DNA of 52,500 nt from Endozoicomonas sp. 8E (GCF_032883915.1 NZ_CP120717.1:1-52500), one strand, 5' to 3'. Counted from the stretch's first letter, positions 27,817-37,897 are shown. The notes: a model not told the origin generated them from the letters alone. Numbers and translations are program-made.

Positions 27817-28065
27817 GGCACGTTCCTCCTAAAAATACATTCATTATTTTGGAGTAGTTTTTGGAATGAAAGTTCAAAATATTGTTGTCAGTACACCTAA
27901 CTAAACAACAGGACTTCGATTCTGGGTTGAGCGAATGCCCTTCCTTATGGTTCAGATGCCCTTGAGCTCCGCTAGCAGTCTGCGTCTTACCTGATCTTCT
28001 GTTTCTCCATCCCCTTTCCAATCTGCGAAGAACCTTCTGACTATTCGAACTTGCTGATACTGCCT

Positions 28066-28346
28066 TGTGGATAAAAAATATCTTTTTATGAGTCTAAAAT
28101 ACGCTTCAAACGTAGGTTTTATCGACGTTTCAGAGAGGAGATTCTGTTAAAAAAGCGTTGTGGAAAGTTCTATAGAGAAGCTATTTATAGGTACCGGGAT
28201 AAGATATTGATAAATTTCAGGTGTGGATAAAAACCACTTTATCCACAAGTAAACCACATCTTAACCGAAAGATCCCAACAGCAGACTGACACACTTATTC
28301 ATTTTATAAATATTTGATATAAATAAATTTTTTTTACTTACCCACA
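28066..28346. other. Second DnaA-box cluster upstream of mnmG
   Basis: The stretch 27817-28669 holds no gene. It contains perfect DnaA boxes at 28066-28074 (-), 28222-28230 (-) and 28239-28247 (+), the last two facing each other 8 bp apart, plus one-mismatch boxes at 28338-28346 (+) and 28601-28609 (-). Highly AT-rich DNA follows (about 28290-28430). In E. coli oriC lies beside mnmG (gidA); here a second origin-like region sits at that place. It could be a real or former origin, or a DnaA-binding control site. Confidence 0.65.
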
Positions 28347-28599
28347 GAAACTACTCACACCATACATAATAAAAATATCTAATAAACACTACGTTAAAGA
28401 TGGCAATTGTATTTAATATTACGCACAAGTAAGGACCTCTAAAAACAGTAGGAAGATGACATACAAGACTTCGGGCTTTACGACTGAAACCTTCGCTGGT
28501 GCCGCTCTAAGCTATACATCTGAAGAAATAAGGCCTTGGTTAAATACCCCCTCAGCTGAAAAAACAGGCTGAAAGCGTCTGTGATGAAAAGGATGCGTG

Positions 28600-28626
28600 T
28601 TGTGGACAAAAGAGCTGAGGTATAAT
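28600..28626 (+). promoter_or_regulatory. Possible mnmG promoter
   Basis: A consensus -10 TATAAT at 28621-28626 lies 44 bp before the mnmG start. The best -35 is TTGTGG at 28600-28605 with a short 15-bp spacer; it overlaps a DnaA-like box (28601-28609), so DnaA could influence it. Weak prediction. Confidence 0.4.
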
Positions 28627-28669
28627 TCGCCTCTTTTTTTTATTAGACCCATAAACGAACAAAGGTGAT

Positions 28670-30556
28670 GTGACCTTGGCAGTGGATTTTCCAACCCGGT
28701 TTGATGTGATAGTGATTGGTGGTGGCCATGCGGGCACAGAGGCTGCTCTTGCTTCTGCACGTATGGATGTTAAAACACTCTTGTTGACCCATAACATCGA
28801 AACTCTGGGGATGATGTCCTGCAATCCTGCCATCGGTGGTATTGGCAAGAGTCACCTGGTGAAAGAAGTGGATGCCCTGGGTGGTGCCATGGGTCTGGCG
28901 ACGGATTTGGCGGGTATTCAGTTTCGGGTTTTGAATGCGCGAAAGGGGCCGGCTGTAAGAGCTACCCGTGCCCAGGCGGACCGGTCGCTCTATAAAGAAG
29001 CTATCCGAAACATTCTGGAAAATCAGGACAACTTGTGGATATTCCAGCAATCCGCTGATGACCTGATGGTTGAACAGGGTCAGGTTACCGGTGTAGTGAC
29101 CAACATGGGGGTTCGTTTCTTTGCAACCAACGTGGTCCTGACCGCAGGAACTTTCCTGGGTGGTCGAATTCATATTGGTCTGGAAAATCACAGCGGTGGC
29201 AGAGCTGGAGATCCTCCTTCCATAGCATTGGCCAATAGATTGAGAGATCTTGATCTGGCCGTTGAGCGTCTGAAAACCGGGACGCCTGCCCGCATTGACG
29301 CCCGATCTGTTGATTTTTCGATGATGGAAGAGCAACCGGGTGATACACCGGTTCCGGTTGTATCCTATCTGGGCTCTGTCGAACAGCACCCCCGTCAGGT
29401 GTCTTGTTATATTACCCACACCAACGAACGGACCCATGAGATCATTCGTGGGGGTCTTGATCGCTCACCTATGTTTACTGGTGTGATTGAAGGCATTGGC
29501 CCAAGGTACTGTCCTTCTATTGAAGACAAGATCACCCGCTTTGCCGATAAGTCTTCACACCAGGTATTCCTCGAGCCAGAGGGCCTGAATACCAATGAGC
29601 TCTACCCCAATGGAATTTCTACCAGTCTTCCCTTCGATGTTCAGGTCGATCTGGTGCGTTCTATCCGTGGTCTGGAAAATGCTCACATTACCCGTCCGGG
29701 TTATGCCATTGAATACGATTATTTTGACCCGCGAGGTTTGAAGTATTCTCTTGAAACAAAAGCGATTGGTGGTTTGTTCTTTGCCGGGCAAATCAATGGC
29801 ACCACCGGCTATGAAGAGGCAGCGGCCCAGGGACTGCTGGCTGGTTTGAATGCCGGTCTGAGAGCGCAAGGTAAAGAGAGCTGGTGCCCTCGCAGGGATG
29901 AAGCCTACATTGGCGTTCTGGTAGACGATCTGATTACCAATGGCACCAGCGAGCCCTACAGAATGTTTACCAGCCGTGCGGAATATCGCCTGATTCTGCG
30001 TGAAGACAATGCTGATTTGCGTCTGACAGAAAAAGGACGTGAGCTGGGTCTGGTGGACGACGTCCGCTGGTCAGCATTCTGCGACAAAAAAGAGCGAATT
30101 GAGAAGGAAAATGAACGCCTTCGGACCACATTCATTCATCCAAAGACCGAAGCTTCGGCAAAAATCGACAATAAACTCTCCAGGCCCATCAGTCGTGAAT
30201 ACAGCCTGCAGGAACTGCTGCGCCGTCCCGAGCTGACTTATACGGATGTTGCCGGACTCTCCGGTGAGCCCCAGGATAATCCACAGGTCTGTGAGCAGGT
30301 TGAGATTGCTACCAAGTACGAAGGTTATATCCATCGCCAGACGGAAGAGATTGATCGTCTTCGCCGTTATGAAGGCACAAAGATTCCTGAGGCCCTGGAT
30401 TACAGCGTGATCGAGGGGTTGTCTAATGAGCTGAAGCAGAAGCTCAATGAAAACAGGCCTGAAACTCTGGGACGGGCTTCCCGAATTCAGGGGATGACAC
30501 CTGCAGCGGTCTCGTTGCTACTGATTCATCTTAAAAAACGTTCGATGGTTGCCTGA
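28670..30556 (+). CDS. mnmG: tRNA uridine-5-carboxymethylaminomethyl modification enzyme MnmG
   Basis: MnmG (GidA) is the FAD- and NADH-binding partner of MnmE in U34 modification. The 628-residue product has the dinucleotide-binding [10 protein letters not shown] (17-26), the [24 protein letters not shown] signature, the RCKTGTPAR-like stretch [11 protein letters not shown], and the second family signature [23 protein letters not shown]. Start GTG 28670 with AAGG 6-9 nt before it; an in-frame ATG is not available. Length matches the family (about 629). It leads mnmG-rsmG-parA-parB. Confidence 0.98.
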   Translation: MTLAVDFPTRFDVIVIGGGHAGTEAALASARMDVKTLLLTHNIETLGMMSCNPAIGGIGKSHLVKEVDALGGAMGLATDLAGIQFRVLNARKGPAVRATRAQADRSLYKEAIRNILENQDNLWIFQQSADDLMVEQGQVTGVVTNMGVRFFATNVVLTAGTFLGGRIHIGLENHSGGRAGDPPSIALANRLRDLDLAVERLKTGTPARIDARSVDFSMMEEQPGDTPVPVVSYLGSVEQHPRQVSCYITHTNERTHEIIRGGLDRSPMFTGVIEGIGPRYCPSIEDKITRFADKSSHQVFLEPEGLNTNELYPNGISTSLPFDVQVDLVRSIRGLENAHITRPGYAIEYDYFDPRGLKYSLETKAIGGLFFAGQINGTTGYEEAAAQGLLAGLNAGLRAQGKESWCPRRDEAYIGVLVDDLITNGTSEPYRMFTSRAEYRLILREDNADLRLTEKGRELGLVDDVRWSAFCDKKERIEKENERLRTTFIHPKTEASAKIDNKLSRPISREYSLQELLRRPELTYTDVAGLSGEPQDNPQVCEQVEIATKYEGYIHRQTEEIDRLRRYEGTKIPEALDYSVIEGLSNELKQKLNENRPETLGRASRIQGMTPAAVSLLLIHLKKRSMVA

Positions 30557-30902
30557 TTTTGGCTCGCTGACGCAGACCTGGCTTTATGGTCGAGAAACCA
30601 AGCCTGTTTCGATTCGGGTATCGGTTTTTCCTTCTCAAAGCCTCGTCACGGGATGACTGGCGCTTTGTTTTTAAACGATTACGCAGCGCCATTCGTCCTT
30701 TTTTTATCGAATAGGGCGTGACAGGTTGAGCGATCAGAGTGGGTTTCCTGATATTCAGAGTCGATGGTGAAAAGTTAGTGATTAACTGAGTCTGCTCTCT
30801 GACAGTCAATCCGGTTTCTGACCGATCAACTGAGAAAAGATCAACGGTTGACTTAAGCCTGTTCAGAATAGTCTGTGAGAGTCGTTTGATTATTTTTTTC
30901 AT
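30531..30902 (-). CDS. Doubtful small basic ORF opposite the mnmG end
   Basis: An open frame of 123 residues, rich in Arg and Lys (for example [11 protein letters not shown]), starts [18 protein letters not shown] and overlaps the 3' end of mnmG by 26 bp on the other strand. No ribosome-binding site is clear and I recognise no domain. It may be a chance frame. The rest of the 677-bp gap between mnmG and rsmG (to 31233) shows no gene; the rsmG promoter must lie there. Confidence 0.25.
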   Translation of the reverse strand: MKKIIKRLSQTILNRLKSTVDLFSVDRSETGLTVREQTQLITNFSPSTLNIRKPTLIAQPVTPYSIKKGRMALRNRLKTKRQSSRDEALRRKNRYPNRNRLGFSTIKPGLRQRAKIRQPSNVF

Positions 30903-31233
30903 AAGTCTGTTGATAACGCACTGTGAGACTTCCCAAAGAAATTAGTAGAGGCACAGCCAAGAGTTTATCATCACCATCTTTTGTCTGATCGACGATTTGT
31001 ACTCCGGCCTTTTCTTTAAGCCTATCCGCCAAACAGGCTTTTCACCATCGAGAAGGTTTAATTTCAGCCTGAAAAGTGGCACATCGGGTTCGATACTGCT
31101 TTTTATCAATAAGGCTATGAAAATTGACGTGCAATCAGAAGGTTATCAATTCGACTGAATCTGCTATTTGCAATACACTATCCATCAAGCCATGAGGCTG
31201 TTAATCCATGTACCCTATCTGGACTGCTTCTTG

Positions 31234-31878
31234 ATGTCATTTCTGTCCTTACGTGAACGCATCTGCAAGGGCGCACTTGCGCAATCCCTGTCACTGGCGG
31301 ATAGCCAGGCAGACTTGCTGACACGTTATGTAGAGCTGCTTGCCAAATGGAACAAAGCTTATAATCTGACTGCCGTCAGGGATCCGTTGGAAATGGTGTC
31401 ACGGCACATACACGACAGCCTGAGTATTGCGCCCTTTATGGAGGGGGATCATCTAATGGACGTAGGTTCCGGGCCCGGTCTGCCAGGCATACCCATGGCG
31501 ATCCTGAATCCAGAAAAGCAGTACACCCTGTTGGACAGTAACGGTAAAAAAACACGTTTTATGACTCAGGCTAAAACAGAGCTGGGTCTTGGAAATGTCA
31601 CAGTGGCGAATTGCCGGGTAGAATCCTTTGAGTCAATCCAGCCGTTTGACGTTATTATGTCCAGAGCATTCAGTTCTCTGGCTGATATGGTGAATGGCTG
31701 CCACCATCTGATCAAGGCAGGTGGTAAGTTTCTGGCAATGAAAGGCCTGTACCCGGAACAGGAACTGGTCGATCTGAGGCAGCTAAGACCGGAAATTTCC
31801 CTGCTGGAAAGCCATGCCCTTGACGTCCCGGGTTGTGAAGCACAGAGGCATCTGGTTATTCTGAAGGCTGGCGTGTAA
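31234..31878 (+). CDS. rsmG: 16S rRNA (guanine-527-N7)-methyltransferase RsmG
   Basis: RsmG (GidB) methylates G527 of 16S rRNA using SAM. From ATG 31234 the product has 214 residues, close to E. coli (207). It shows YNLTAVRDPLEMVSRHIHDSL and the SAM-binding loop DVGSGPGLPGIPMA (from residue 76). The frame is open to 31168, but the extra N-terminus would be hydrophobic and absent from homologues. It lies between mnmG and parA, the usual order. Confidence 0.95.
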   Translation: MSFLSLRERICKGALAQSLSLADSQADLLTRYVELLAKWNKAYNLTAVRDPLEMVSRHIHDSLSIAPFMEGDHLMDVGSGPGLPGIPMAILNPEKQYTLLDSNGKKTRFMTQAKTELGLGNVTVANCRVESFESIQPFDVIMSRAFSSLADMVNGCHHLIKAGGKFLAMKGLYPEQELVDLRQLRPEISLLESHALDVPGCEAQRHLVILKAGV

Positions 31879-31924
31879 TTTAAACAGACAGCTTTTCAAA
31901 AACATAAAGACGATACGGTAGCAA

Positions 31925-32737
31925 TTGGCAGTGGGAAAAATTCTTGCGGTAACGAACCAAAAAGGTGGGGTAGGAAAGACCACTTCCTGCATCAACCTGT
32001 CCGCCTCTCTGGTAGCGACCAAACGAAAGGTGTTATTGGTTGATATGGACCCTCAGGGAAATGCCACGACGGGAAGTGGTATCAATAAACATGACCTGGA
32101 GTATTCCTCCTATCACGTTCTGACCGGACGATGCTCCATCGATCAGGCTATTGAGAACGCTGAAGATGCGGGCTACGATGTGGTCCCCACTAACGCTGAC
32201 CTCACTGCCGCTGAAGTTGAACTCATGTCGATGGAAGCCAGGGAAACCCGGTTGAGAAATGCACTGGCTTCTGTCAGTGAACACTATGACTATATTCTGA
32301 TTGATTGCCCACCGTCGCTTAATATGCTGACGCTGAATGCTCTGGTTGCCGCAGAAGGTGTCATTATCCCCATGCAGTGCGAATATTATGCGCTGGAAGG
32401 CTTAACTGCCCTGATGGAAACCATTACCGGTATCAGACAGACCATTAATCCTAAGCTCCATATTGAGGGGCTGCTCAGAACCATGTACGACCCCCGAATG
32501 GGTTTGACCAACGAAGTATCCAGACAGCTGATTGGTCATTTTGGCGATCAGGTTTATCGTACAGTTATCCCACGGAATGTGCGTCTGGCTGAGGCCCCAA
32601 GCCATGGCAAACCGGTGCTGGCTTATGACCGAACCTCCAGAGGGGCGGTAGCTTACCTGGCGCTGGCGGGTGAGCTGGTTCGCAGACAAGAGGCTCTTAA
32701 CAAGGGGCTCAAGACTGAAAGGAAGACAGGGACCTGA
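31925..32737 (+). CDS. parA: Chromosome-partitioning ATPase ParA (Soj)
   Basis: ParA forms ATP-dependent DNA-bound dimers that move ParB-parS complexes to segregate origins. The 270-residue product has the deviant Walker A KGGVGKTT (13-20), LLVDMDPQGNAT, and Walker B YILIDCPPSLNMLT, the chromosomal Soj form without an N-terminal HTH domain. The start is TTG 31925 or GTG 31931; neither has a strong ribosome-binding site. Stop overlaps the parB start by 1 bp. Confidence 0.96.
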   Translation: MAVGKILAVTNQKGGVGKTTSCINLSASLVATKRKVLLVDMDPQGNATTGSGINKHDLEYSSYHVLTGRCSIDQAIENAEDAGYDVVPTNADLTAAEVELMSMEARETRLRNALASVSEHYDYILIDCPPSLNMLTLNALVAAEGVIIPMQCEYYALEGLTALMETITGIRQTINPKLHIEGLLRTMYDPRMGLTNEVSRQLIGHFGDQVYRTVIPRNVRLAEAPSHGKPVLAYDRTSRGAVAYLALAGELVRRQEALNKGLKTERKTGT

Positions 32738-33639
32738 TGGCTAAAAAACGTCTTGGCACCAATTTAAGTGCATTGATGGGAGGCGCAAACCTCTCATCAT
32801 CGGTTTCCGATGAATTAACCAACCCGACAGAAACGCCTGAAGGCGAAACACTTGATAATAAGGAACTCAAAGAGATTCCTGTCGAGTTTATGTTGCGTGG
32901 CAAATATCAGCCGCGTCGGGATATGCATCCGGATGCTCTGGAAGAACTGGCTGAAAGCATCAAAGCCCAGGGCATCATGCAGCCTATTGTGGTCCGTCCG
33001 GTGTCCCGGAATCGTTATGAGATCATTGCCGGAGAACGTCGCTGGAGAGCCGCACAGCTGGCCGGTCTGGCTGAGGTGCCAGCCCTGGTTAGGGATGTTC
33101 CTGATGAAGCGGCCATAGCCATGTCCCTGATCGAAAACATCCAGCGGGAAGATCTTAACCCCATTGAAGAAGCCATTGCGCTGTCTCGCTTGCAGAAAGA
33201 GTTTGAACTGACTCAGCAGGAGGTGGCTGAGGCCGTAGGTAAATCCAGAGCAGCAGTAGCCAATATCTTGCGTCTGATGTCTTTGAGTTCTGACGTGAAG
33301 AAAATGCTGGAATACGGTGACCTGGAGATGGGGCACGCCCGAGCTCTGTTGCCTCTGTCTGATATGGAGCAGCTGGAGGCCGCAAGGACCGTTGTGGCCA
33401 AAGGACTTTCTGTTCGCCAGACAGAAGCTCTGGCACGTCGTATGGTGCAGGAAAAAGAGCAGGGTAAGAACAAAACTTCGAAGAAAATAGATCCTGACAT
33501 CAAGCGCCTGGAAGATGACTTATCGGATCGCGTCGGAGCCAGGGTTGCCATTACCCATAACGCCAAAGGCAAGGGAAAACTGGTGATTTCCTACAACAGC
33601 CTGGATGAACTGGACGGGGTTCTGGCGCATATTCAATAA
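32737..33639 (+). CDS. parB: Chromosome-partitioning protein ParB (Spo0J)
   Basis: ParB binds parS sites, spreads on DNA as a CTP-dependent clamp and stimulates ParA. The 300-residue product has the CTP-binding motifs (YQPRRDM, GERRWRAAQLAGL, NIQREDLNPIEEA), a central helix-turn-helix (LTQQEVAEAVGKSRAAVANILRL) and a C-terminal dimerisation region. It starts at the stop of parA (1-bp overlap). I found no parS-like 16-mer (TGTTTCACGTGAAACA) in the window by eye. Confidence 0.96.
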   Translation: MAKKRLGTNLSALMGGANLSSSVSDELTNPTETPEGETLDNKELKEIPVEFMLRGKYQPRRDMHPDALEELAESIKAQGIMQPIVVRPVSRNRYEIIAGERRWRAAQLAGLAEVPALVRDVPDEAAIAMSLIENIQREDLNPIEEAIALSRLQKEFELTQQEVAEAVGKSRAAVANILRLMSLSSDVKKMLEYGDLEMGHARALLPLSDMEQLEAARTVVAKGLSVRQTEALARRMVQEKEQGKNKTSKKIDPDIKRLEDDLSDRVGARVAITHNAKGKGKLVISYNSLDELDGVLAHIQ

Positions 33640-35326
33640 GTGTCCGATGCCCAATAAACACAAGGAGTTTGTTCGCAAAACCCTGATATTAATGTGATTG
33701 GCACTCATATAAGCTCTGATGAAAAATATCACTCACAGCATCAGGATCTTCCATGCGTTTCACTAGGGCGACTCTTTTCGCAGCTGTTTTTGCTGCTCTG
33801 GCTTCTCTGGGCGGTCCTTCACAGGCAGCCACTATTGAGCTGAGAGTGCTCGAAACCACCGATATTCACACCAATATCATGGATTTCGATTACTAAAAGG
33901 GACAGCCTACCAACCAGTTCGGTTATGCTCGTGTTGCAACTTTGATTCGCGAAGCTCGTGCTGAAGTTGAAAACAGTGTTCTGGTTGATAACGGCGACCT
34001 GATCCAGGGGTCACCCATGGGGGACTTCATGGCGGATAAAGGTCTGAAAAAAGGAGAAGTCCACCCCGCTTATAAAGCCATGAATTTGATGGATTATGAT
34101 GTCGGTAACATTGGCAATCATGAATTCAACTATGGTCTGGATTTTTTGGTTAAGGCCATCAGTGGAGCGAACTTCCCCTATATCAGTGCCAACGTTTACG
34201 ATGCCAAAACGGGTAAGCATGTTTTCAAACCGTACCTGATTAAAAAACAACAGTTCACCGATACCGAAGGTAATATTCAAACAGTAAAAGTGGGGTACAT
34301 TGGATTTGTGCCGCCGCAGATTATGGTGTGGGACAAAAAGAATCTGGAAGGCAGGGTGATTGCCAGAGACATCACCGAAACGGCAAAAAAACTGGTCCCT
34401 CAAATGAAGCAAGAGGGGGCAGAAGTCGTTATTGCAATCCCTCATTCCGGTGTCAGTCAGGAAACTTATAAGGCCATGGCGGAAAACTCGGTCTACTACC
34501 TGACCCATTTAGAGGGTATTGATGCCATCATGTTTGGTCACTCCCATGCAGTATTCCCCGGTAATAATTTCGCCAGTCTGAAAGGCGTGGATCTGAAAAA
34601 GGGCACCATCAATGGTATTCCTTCTGTGATGCCGGGTCGTTGGGGTGATCACCTGGGGGTTGTTGATCTGGTTCTGGATAACAGTAACGGTCACTGGGAG
34701 GTCATAGATGGCAAAGCCATCAGTCGTCCTATTTTTGATCGTCCCAACAATCGGTCTCTGGCCAAGTCTGATGAAGCTGTCCTCAAAGCGGTAAAAACAG
34801 AACACAAAGGCACTCTTGACTTCGTAAAACAGCCAATTGGCAAAGCGTCTGACAATATGTACAGCTTCCTCGCTCTGGTTCAGGATGATCCTACGGTTCA
34901 GATCGTCAACGATGCCCAGATTGCCTATGTTGAGAGATTTATTCAGGGCGATCCCGATCTGGATGGTATTCCGGTTATTTCCGCAGCCGCGCCCTTCAAG
35001 GCCGGGGGTCGCAAAGACGATCCCAATGGCTATACCGAAGTAGAAGCTGGAACCCTGACGTTCAGCAATGCAGCTGATCTCTATCTGTATCCTAACACTC
35101 TGGTTGCCCTGAAGATGACAGGTAAAGAGCTGAAAGACTACCTGGAGAGAGCGGCTGGCCAATTTAACCGTATTGATCCCTCCAGCACCGGGCAACAGCA
35201 TCTGATCAACTGGGATGGTTTCCGTACCTACAACTTCGATGCGGTTGAAGGGGTTAAAAACAGTTCGCAACAATCTATTATAATCTAAAACTATCTTATA
35301 AAATCTCAAGTATAAATAAGAGATTA

Positions 35327-35611
35327 GTGAAGATAGGTGAGGCAGCTCGTCTACTTGGTACAGACCCAGTAACACTTCGAAAATGGGAAAGTACAGGTGA
35401 GCTGCTTCCTGCCAGAAAGACCAAAGGTGGAACTCGTTACTACGACATGTCTGAATTCATAGGCTACAGTAACGAAGCTGCGCCTACGCTTTGCTATTGC
35501 AGAGTATCCGGTCACGGCCAAAAGCCAGACTTAGACAGGCAGCAAGAGTTACTGGAAGCCTGCTGTTCTGCAAAAGGTTGGCGAACTCAGGTTATACGAA
35601 AAAATGCTTGA
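35327..35611 (+). pseudogene. IS607 TnpA serine recombinase, truncated
   Basis: The 94-residue product has the MerR-like N-terminal DNA-binding domain of IS607 TnpA (KIGEAARLLGTDPVTLRKWESTGELLPARKT) and the start of the resolvase-type catalytic domain with the nucleophile Ser61 in YCRVSG. It stops shortly after GWRTQVIR, whereas TnpA proteins have about 200 residues; the sequence joins directly to the tnpB start, so roughly the last 100 codons were deleted. It is unlikely to be active. Confidence 0.85.
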
Positions 35612-35622
35612 GACTTTGCGAG

Positions 35623-36786
35623 ATGTTGTTAGCTCACAAGATTGAACTCAGACCGACAAAACAACAAGCCGATTATCTTGATAGAGCTTTTGGTTCTCGT
35701 CGTCATGCGTTCAATCAACTGTTAGCCCATTTCAATCAAGAAGGCGTTAAATGGTCAAAGAAGGCTGCGAATGAAAAATACCAAGAACTCAGGCTTGAGT
35801 TTCCCTGGTATGCCGAAGTCAGCCAACGTGTGACCAGGAATACAATCGACGATCTTCATGACGCCTTTACTCACTTCTTTCGTCGGGTGAAGAAAGGAGA
35901 AAAAGCAGGTTATCCAAGATTCAAGAAGCGAGGACTACACGACAGCTTTTCTCTCAGAGAAAAACCCAAGTTCGATGTTGATGGCAGAACACTTCGCATT
36001 GAGAAACTGAAAACCCGCATCAAGATGCGCCAAGAGCTGAGGTTCACAGGAACACCCTGTCAGGTGACGATCAGTAAGCGAGCCGAAAAGTATTTCGCTT
36101 CTATTTTGGTAGACACTCAGGATTACGACCCAAAAGCACAAAGCAATGAGTCTGTAGGCGTTGATTTTGGCATCAAGGATTTAGCTATTTGTTCGAATGG
36201 CAAAACCTTTGCTGCTAATCAGAAACTGAAAGGCTCTCTGAAACGCCTTAACAGGAAACAGAGGGCGTTAAGCCGCAAAACAAAGGGAAGCAACCGCTAT
36301 GTGAAAGCCAAGCGAGCGGTTGCCAAACTGCATTACCGGATAAGTAACCAGCGATCAGCCGTACTACATGAGGTAAGTGATTATCTGACGTCAAGATTCA
36401 AAATAATCACCCTCGAAAATCTGAATGTCAAAGGCATGGTAAAAAACCGCAAACTGGCAAGAGCAATCAGTGACGCAGGTTTCGGTAAGCTGAGAGAACT
36501 TGTTGAATACAAGGCAGAGCTGAGAGGATGCCAGGTTGTGATTGCAGACCGGTTCTTTCCCAGCTCGAAGAAGTGTGCGGTTCATACTTGCGACTACGTA
36601 AATGACAATCTTACTCTGTCTGATCGTGAGTGGCGGTGTCCAAAATGTAAAACTCTGCATGATAGGGATTACAGTGCGAGTTTTAACCTTGATAATTATG
36701 GTCGAGACACGTTACAGCTCGACCCTAAACCCTACGCAAGAGTGGAGTTAGACACGATTCGTCGTGCATCCATGTGGACGGCGTAG
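35623..36786 (+). CDS. tnpB: IS607-type TnpB RNA-guided nuclease
   Basis: TnpB is the ancestor-like relative of Cas12 and cuts DNA guided by an omega RNA from the element's right end. From ATG 35623 the product has 387 residues. The split RuvC site is complete: D181 (GVDFGIKDLA), E265 (ITLENLNV) and D349 (HDRDYSAS). The zinc finger has C318, C323, C339 and C342; the first pair is spaced C-x4-C instead of the common C-x2-C. The open frame continues upstream to 35491 but that part overlaps tnpA and is not TnpB-like. It looks intact although its tnpA partner is broken. Confidence 0.9.
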   Translation: MLLAHKIELRPTKQQADYLDRAFGSRRHAFNQLLAHFNQEGVKWSKKAANEKYQELRLEFPWYAEVSQRVTRNTIDDLHDAFTHFFRRVKKGEKAGYPRFKKRGLHDSFSLREKPKFDVDGRTLRIEKLKTRIKMRQELRFTGTPCQVTISKRAEKYFASILVDTQDYDPKAQSNESVGVDFGIKDLAICSNGKTFAANQKLKGSLKRLNRKQRALSRKTKGSNRYVKAKRAVAKLHYRISNQRSAVLHEVSDYLTSRFKIITLENLNVKGMVKNRKLARAISDAGFGKLRELVEYKAELRGCQVVIADRFFPSSKKCAVHTCDYVNDNLTLSDREWRCPKCKTLHDRDYSASFNLDNYGRDTLQLDPKPYARVELDTIRRASMWTA

Positions 36787-36794
36787 ATAAGTCT

Positions 36795-36813
36795 ACATAA
36801 TTACAGATTATGT
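36795..36813 (+). ncRNA. Possible omega RNA 3' hairpin at the right end of the IS607 element
   Basis: A perfect hairpin ACATAAT-TACAG-ATTATGT lies between the tnpB stop and the element end. In IS605/IS607 elements the omega RNA covers the tnpB 3' end and the right end, with the guide lying beyond it. If the boundary here is right, the guide would begin in the cpdB sequence at about 36829. Position and extent are inference. Confidence 0.35.
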
Positions 36814-37388
36814 CAGATTTTTAGTAGCGGTTGATTATCAGATTGATGTCACTCAGCCTGCCCGTTTTAGCGGCGATGGTCAGTTGGTTAACCCTGACTC
36901 TCATCGCATTACCGGGTTGACTCTGAATGGGAAGCCGGTAAAAGACGATCAACCCTTTATTTTGGCCACCAATAATTACCGTGCGTTTGGTGGCGGTAAC
37001 TTTGCAGGTACCGGAGAGGCGTTTGTTGCTTTCGCTTCTCCAGATGAAAACCGTCAGATTCTGGCAGACTATATTAGCCGAACGACCGAAGAGAAAGGTC
37101 AGGTTGTTCCCGGTGCTAACAATAATTGGAGCATTGCACCCATCAATAGCAAGGTAGACCTGAGTGTGGTGGTTGAAACGGCTCCCGGCAAAAAAGCAGA
37201 GACATTCATTCAGAAAAACTCGGTGTACAAGATGGAAAAGATTGGCACAGATAAGGAAGGCTTTGCTGTTTACCAGATTGATCTTTCAGAGAAGCGCCAT
37301 TGATAGCTGCTTATTGTTTTTAATGAAGTGTTTTTAAAGGCTGGATCAGAAGAGGCAAAAAAGAGAAGAATATTGCAGGTAAAAAAAC

Positions 37389-37405
37389 GGCTGCATAAAG
37401 CAGCC
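37389..37405 (-). terminator. Terminator-like hairpin, minus-strand orientation
   Basis: GGCTGC-ATAAA-GCAGCC is a perfect hairpin; on the minus strand it is followed by seven T residues, so it would stop transcription coming from the right. On the plus strand it has no T-run after it. Confidence 0.6.
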
Positions 37406-37440
37406 TAATACCTTGTCGCACACTGGTCAGCTTGGAAAAA

Positions 37441-37494
37441 GCTATCGGATTTTGTCCTGATGATTACGGGTTTGAATAAACAAAATCTGATAGC
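37441..37494. repeat. 15-bp inverted repeat with 24-nt loop
   Basis: GCTATCGGATTTTGT (37441-37455) and ACAAAATCTGATAGC (37480-37494) pair at 14 of 15 positions, the exception being a G-U wobble in RNA. Stem and loop size resemble the MITE-like element at 22347 but the sequence is different, and no target duplication is evident. The stretch 37304-38557 around it has no recognisable gene apart from doubtful small frames (for example 37801-38016, plus strand). Confidence 0.5.
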
Positions 37495-37897
37495 ATTTTC
37501 ACTGCATTGATAAATACATTAGCAGGTGAAGATAATAGATATTGAATACATTTATCTTATCTTGTTGTCTTTTATGCTGATCCCTCTTGTAGCTGCTTAT
37601 CTTTCAATGTCGGAGGTTGAAGGTAGCGGCTACTTATTGTTGATGATGATGATGAGCGAATTATAGAGTTCTGAAAGTCTTTTTGGACAATCAATAAAAT
37701 TATAGGCACATATAAGTCAAACTTATGGGTCGTGTGTTTTATTGTTACTGGGCTCCTGAAAACTGGTAAGTTTGTCGGTTATTAAAAAATAGCTCAATAC
37801 ATGGTCAGACAAGATTTGGCCTTGAAAAAGTGTTCGAATTTTATCCTGCAAGAAGCCGTAGAAGCAGACAAAACCGGTAACTTATACGACGATCTGA

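Larger units (their letters stand above)
35252..36830 (+). mobile_element. IS607-family insertion sequence in cpdB
   Basis: The element lies between two copies of GGTT (35252-35255 and 36829-36832) where the intact gene would have one, as expected for IS607-type serine recombination at a GG core, which makes no long target duplication. The left end has nested inverted repeats CTATCTT/AAGATAG (35291-35297, 35330-35336) and AATCTC/GAGATT (35302-35307, 35320-35325). It carries a tnpA-like gene with an internal deletion and a complete tnpB. Exact ends are uncertain by one or two bases. Confidence 0.85.
33753..37303 (+). pseudogene. cpdB-type 2',3'-cyclic-nucleotide phosphodiesterase/3'-nucleotidase, disrupted
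   Basis: The gene once encoded a periplasmic nucleotidase of the CpdB/UshA type. It starts at ATG 33753 with a signal peptide (LFAAVFAALASLGGPSQAA) and the metal-binding LETTDIHTN. Codon 48 is TAA (33894-33896) where homologues have an aromatic residue, in frame with the next part, which continues with [24 protein letters not shown] and HSHAVFPG. At about 35252 an IS607-family element interrupts the gene after YNFDAVEGV; the rest resumes at 36829 with DYQIDVTQPARF, NNYRAFGG and FASPDENR up to the stop at 37303. Two independent lesions make it a clear pseudogene, unless the nonsense codon is bypassed. Confidence 0.93.

Noticed and set aside
30557-33660. parS site near parAB
   Set aside because: I looked for the TGTTTCACGTGAAACA-type 16-mer around parAB and the rest of the window and found none, so none is reported; a motif scan of the whole chromosome would settle it.
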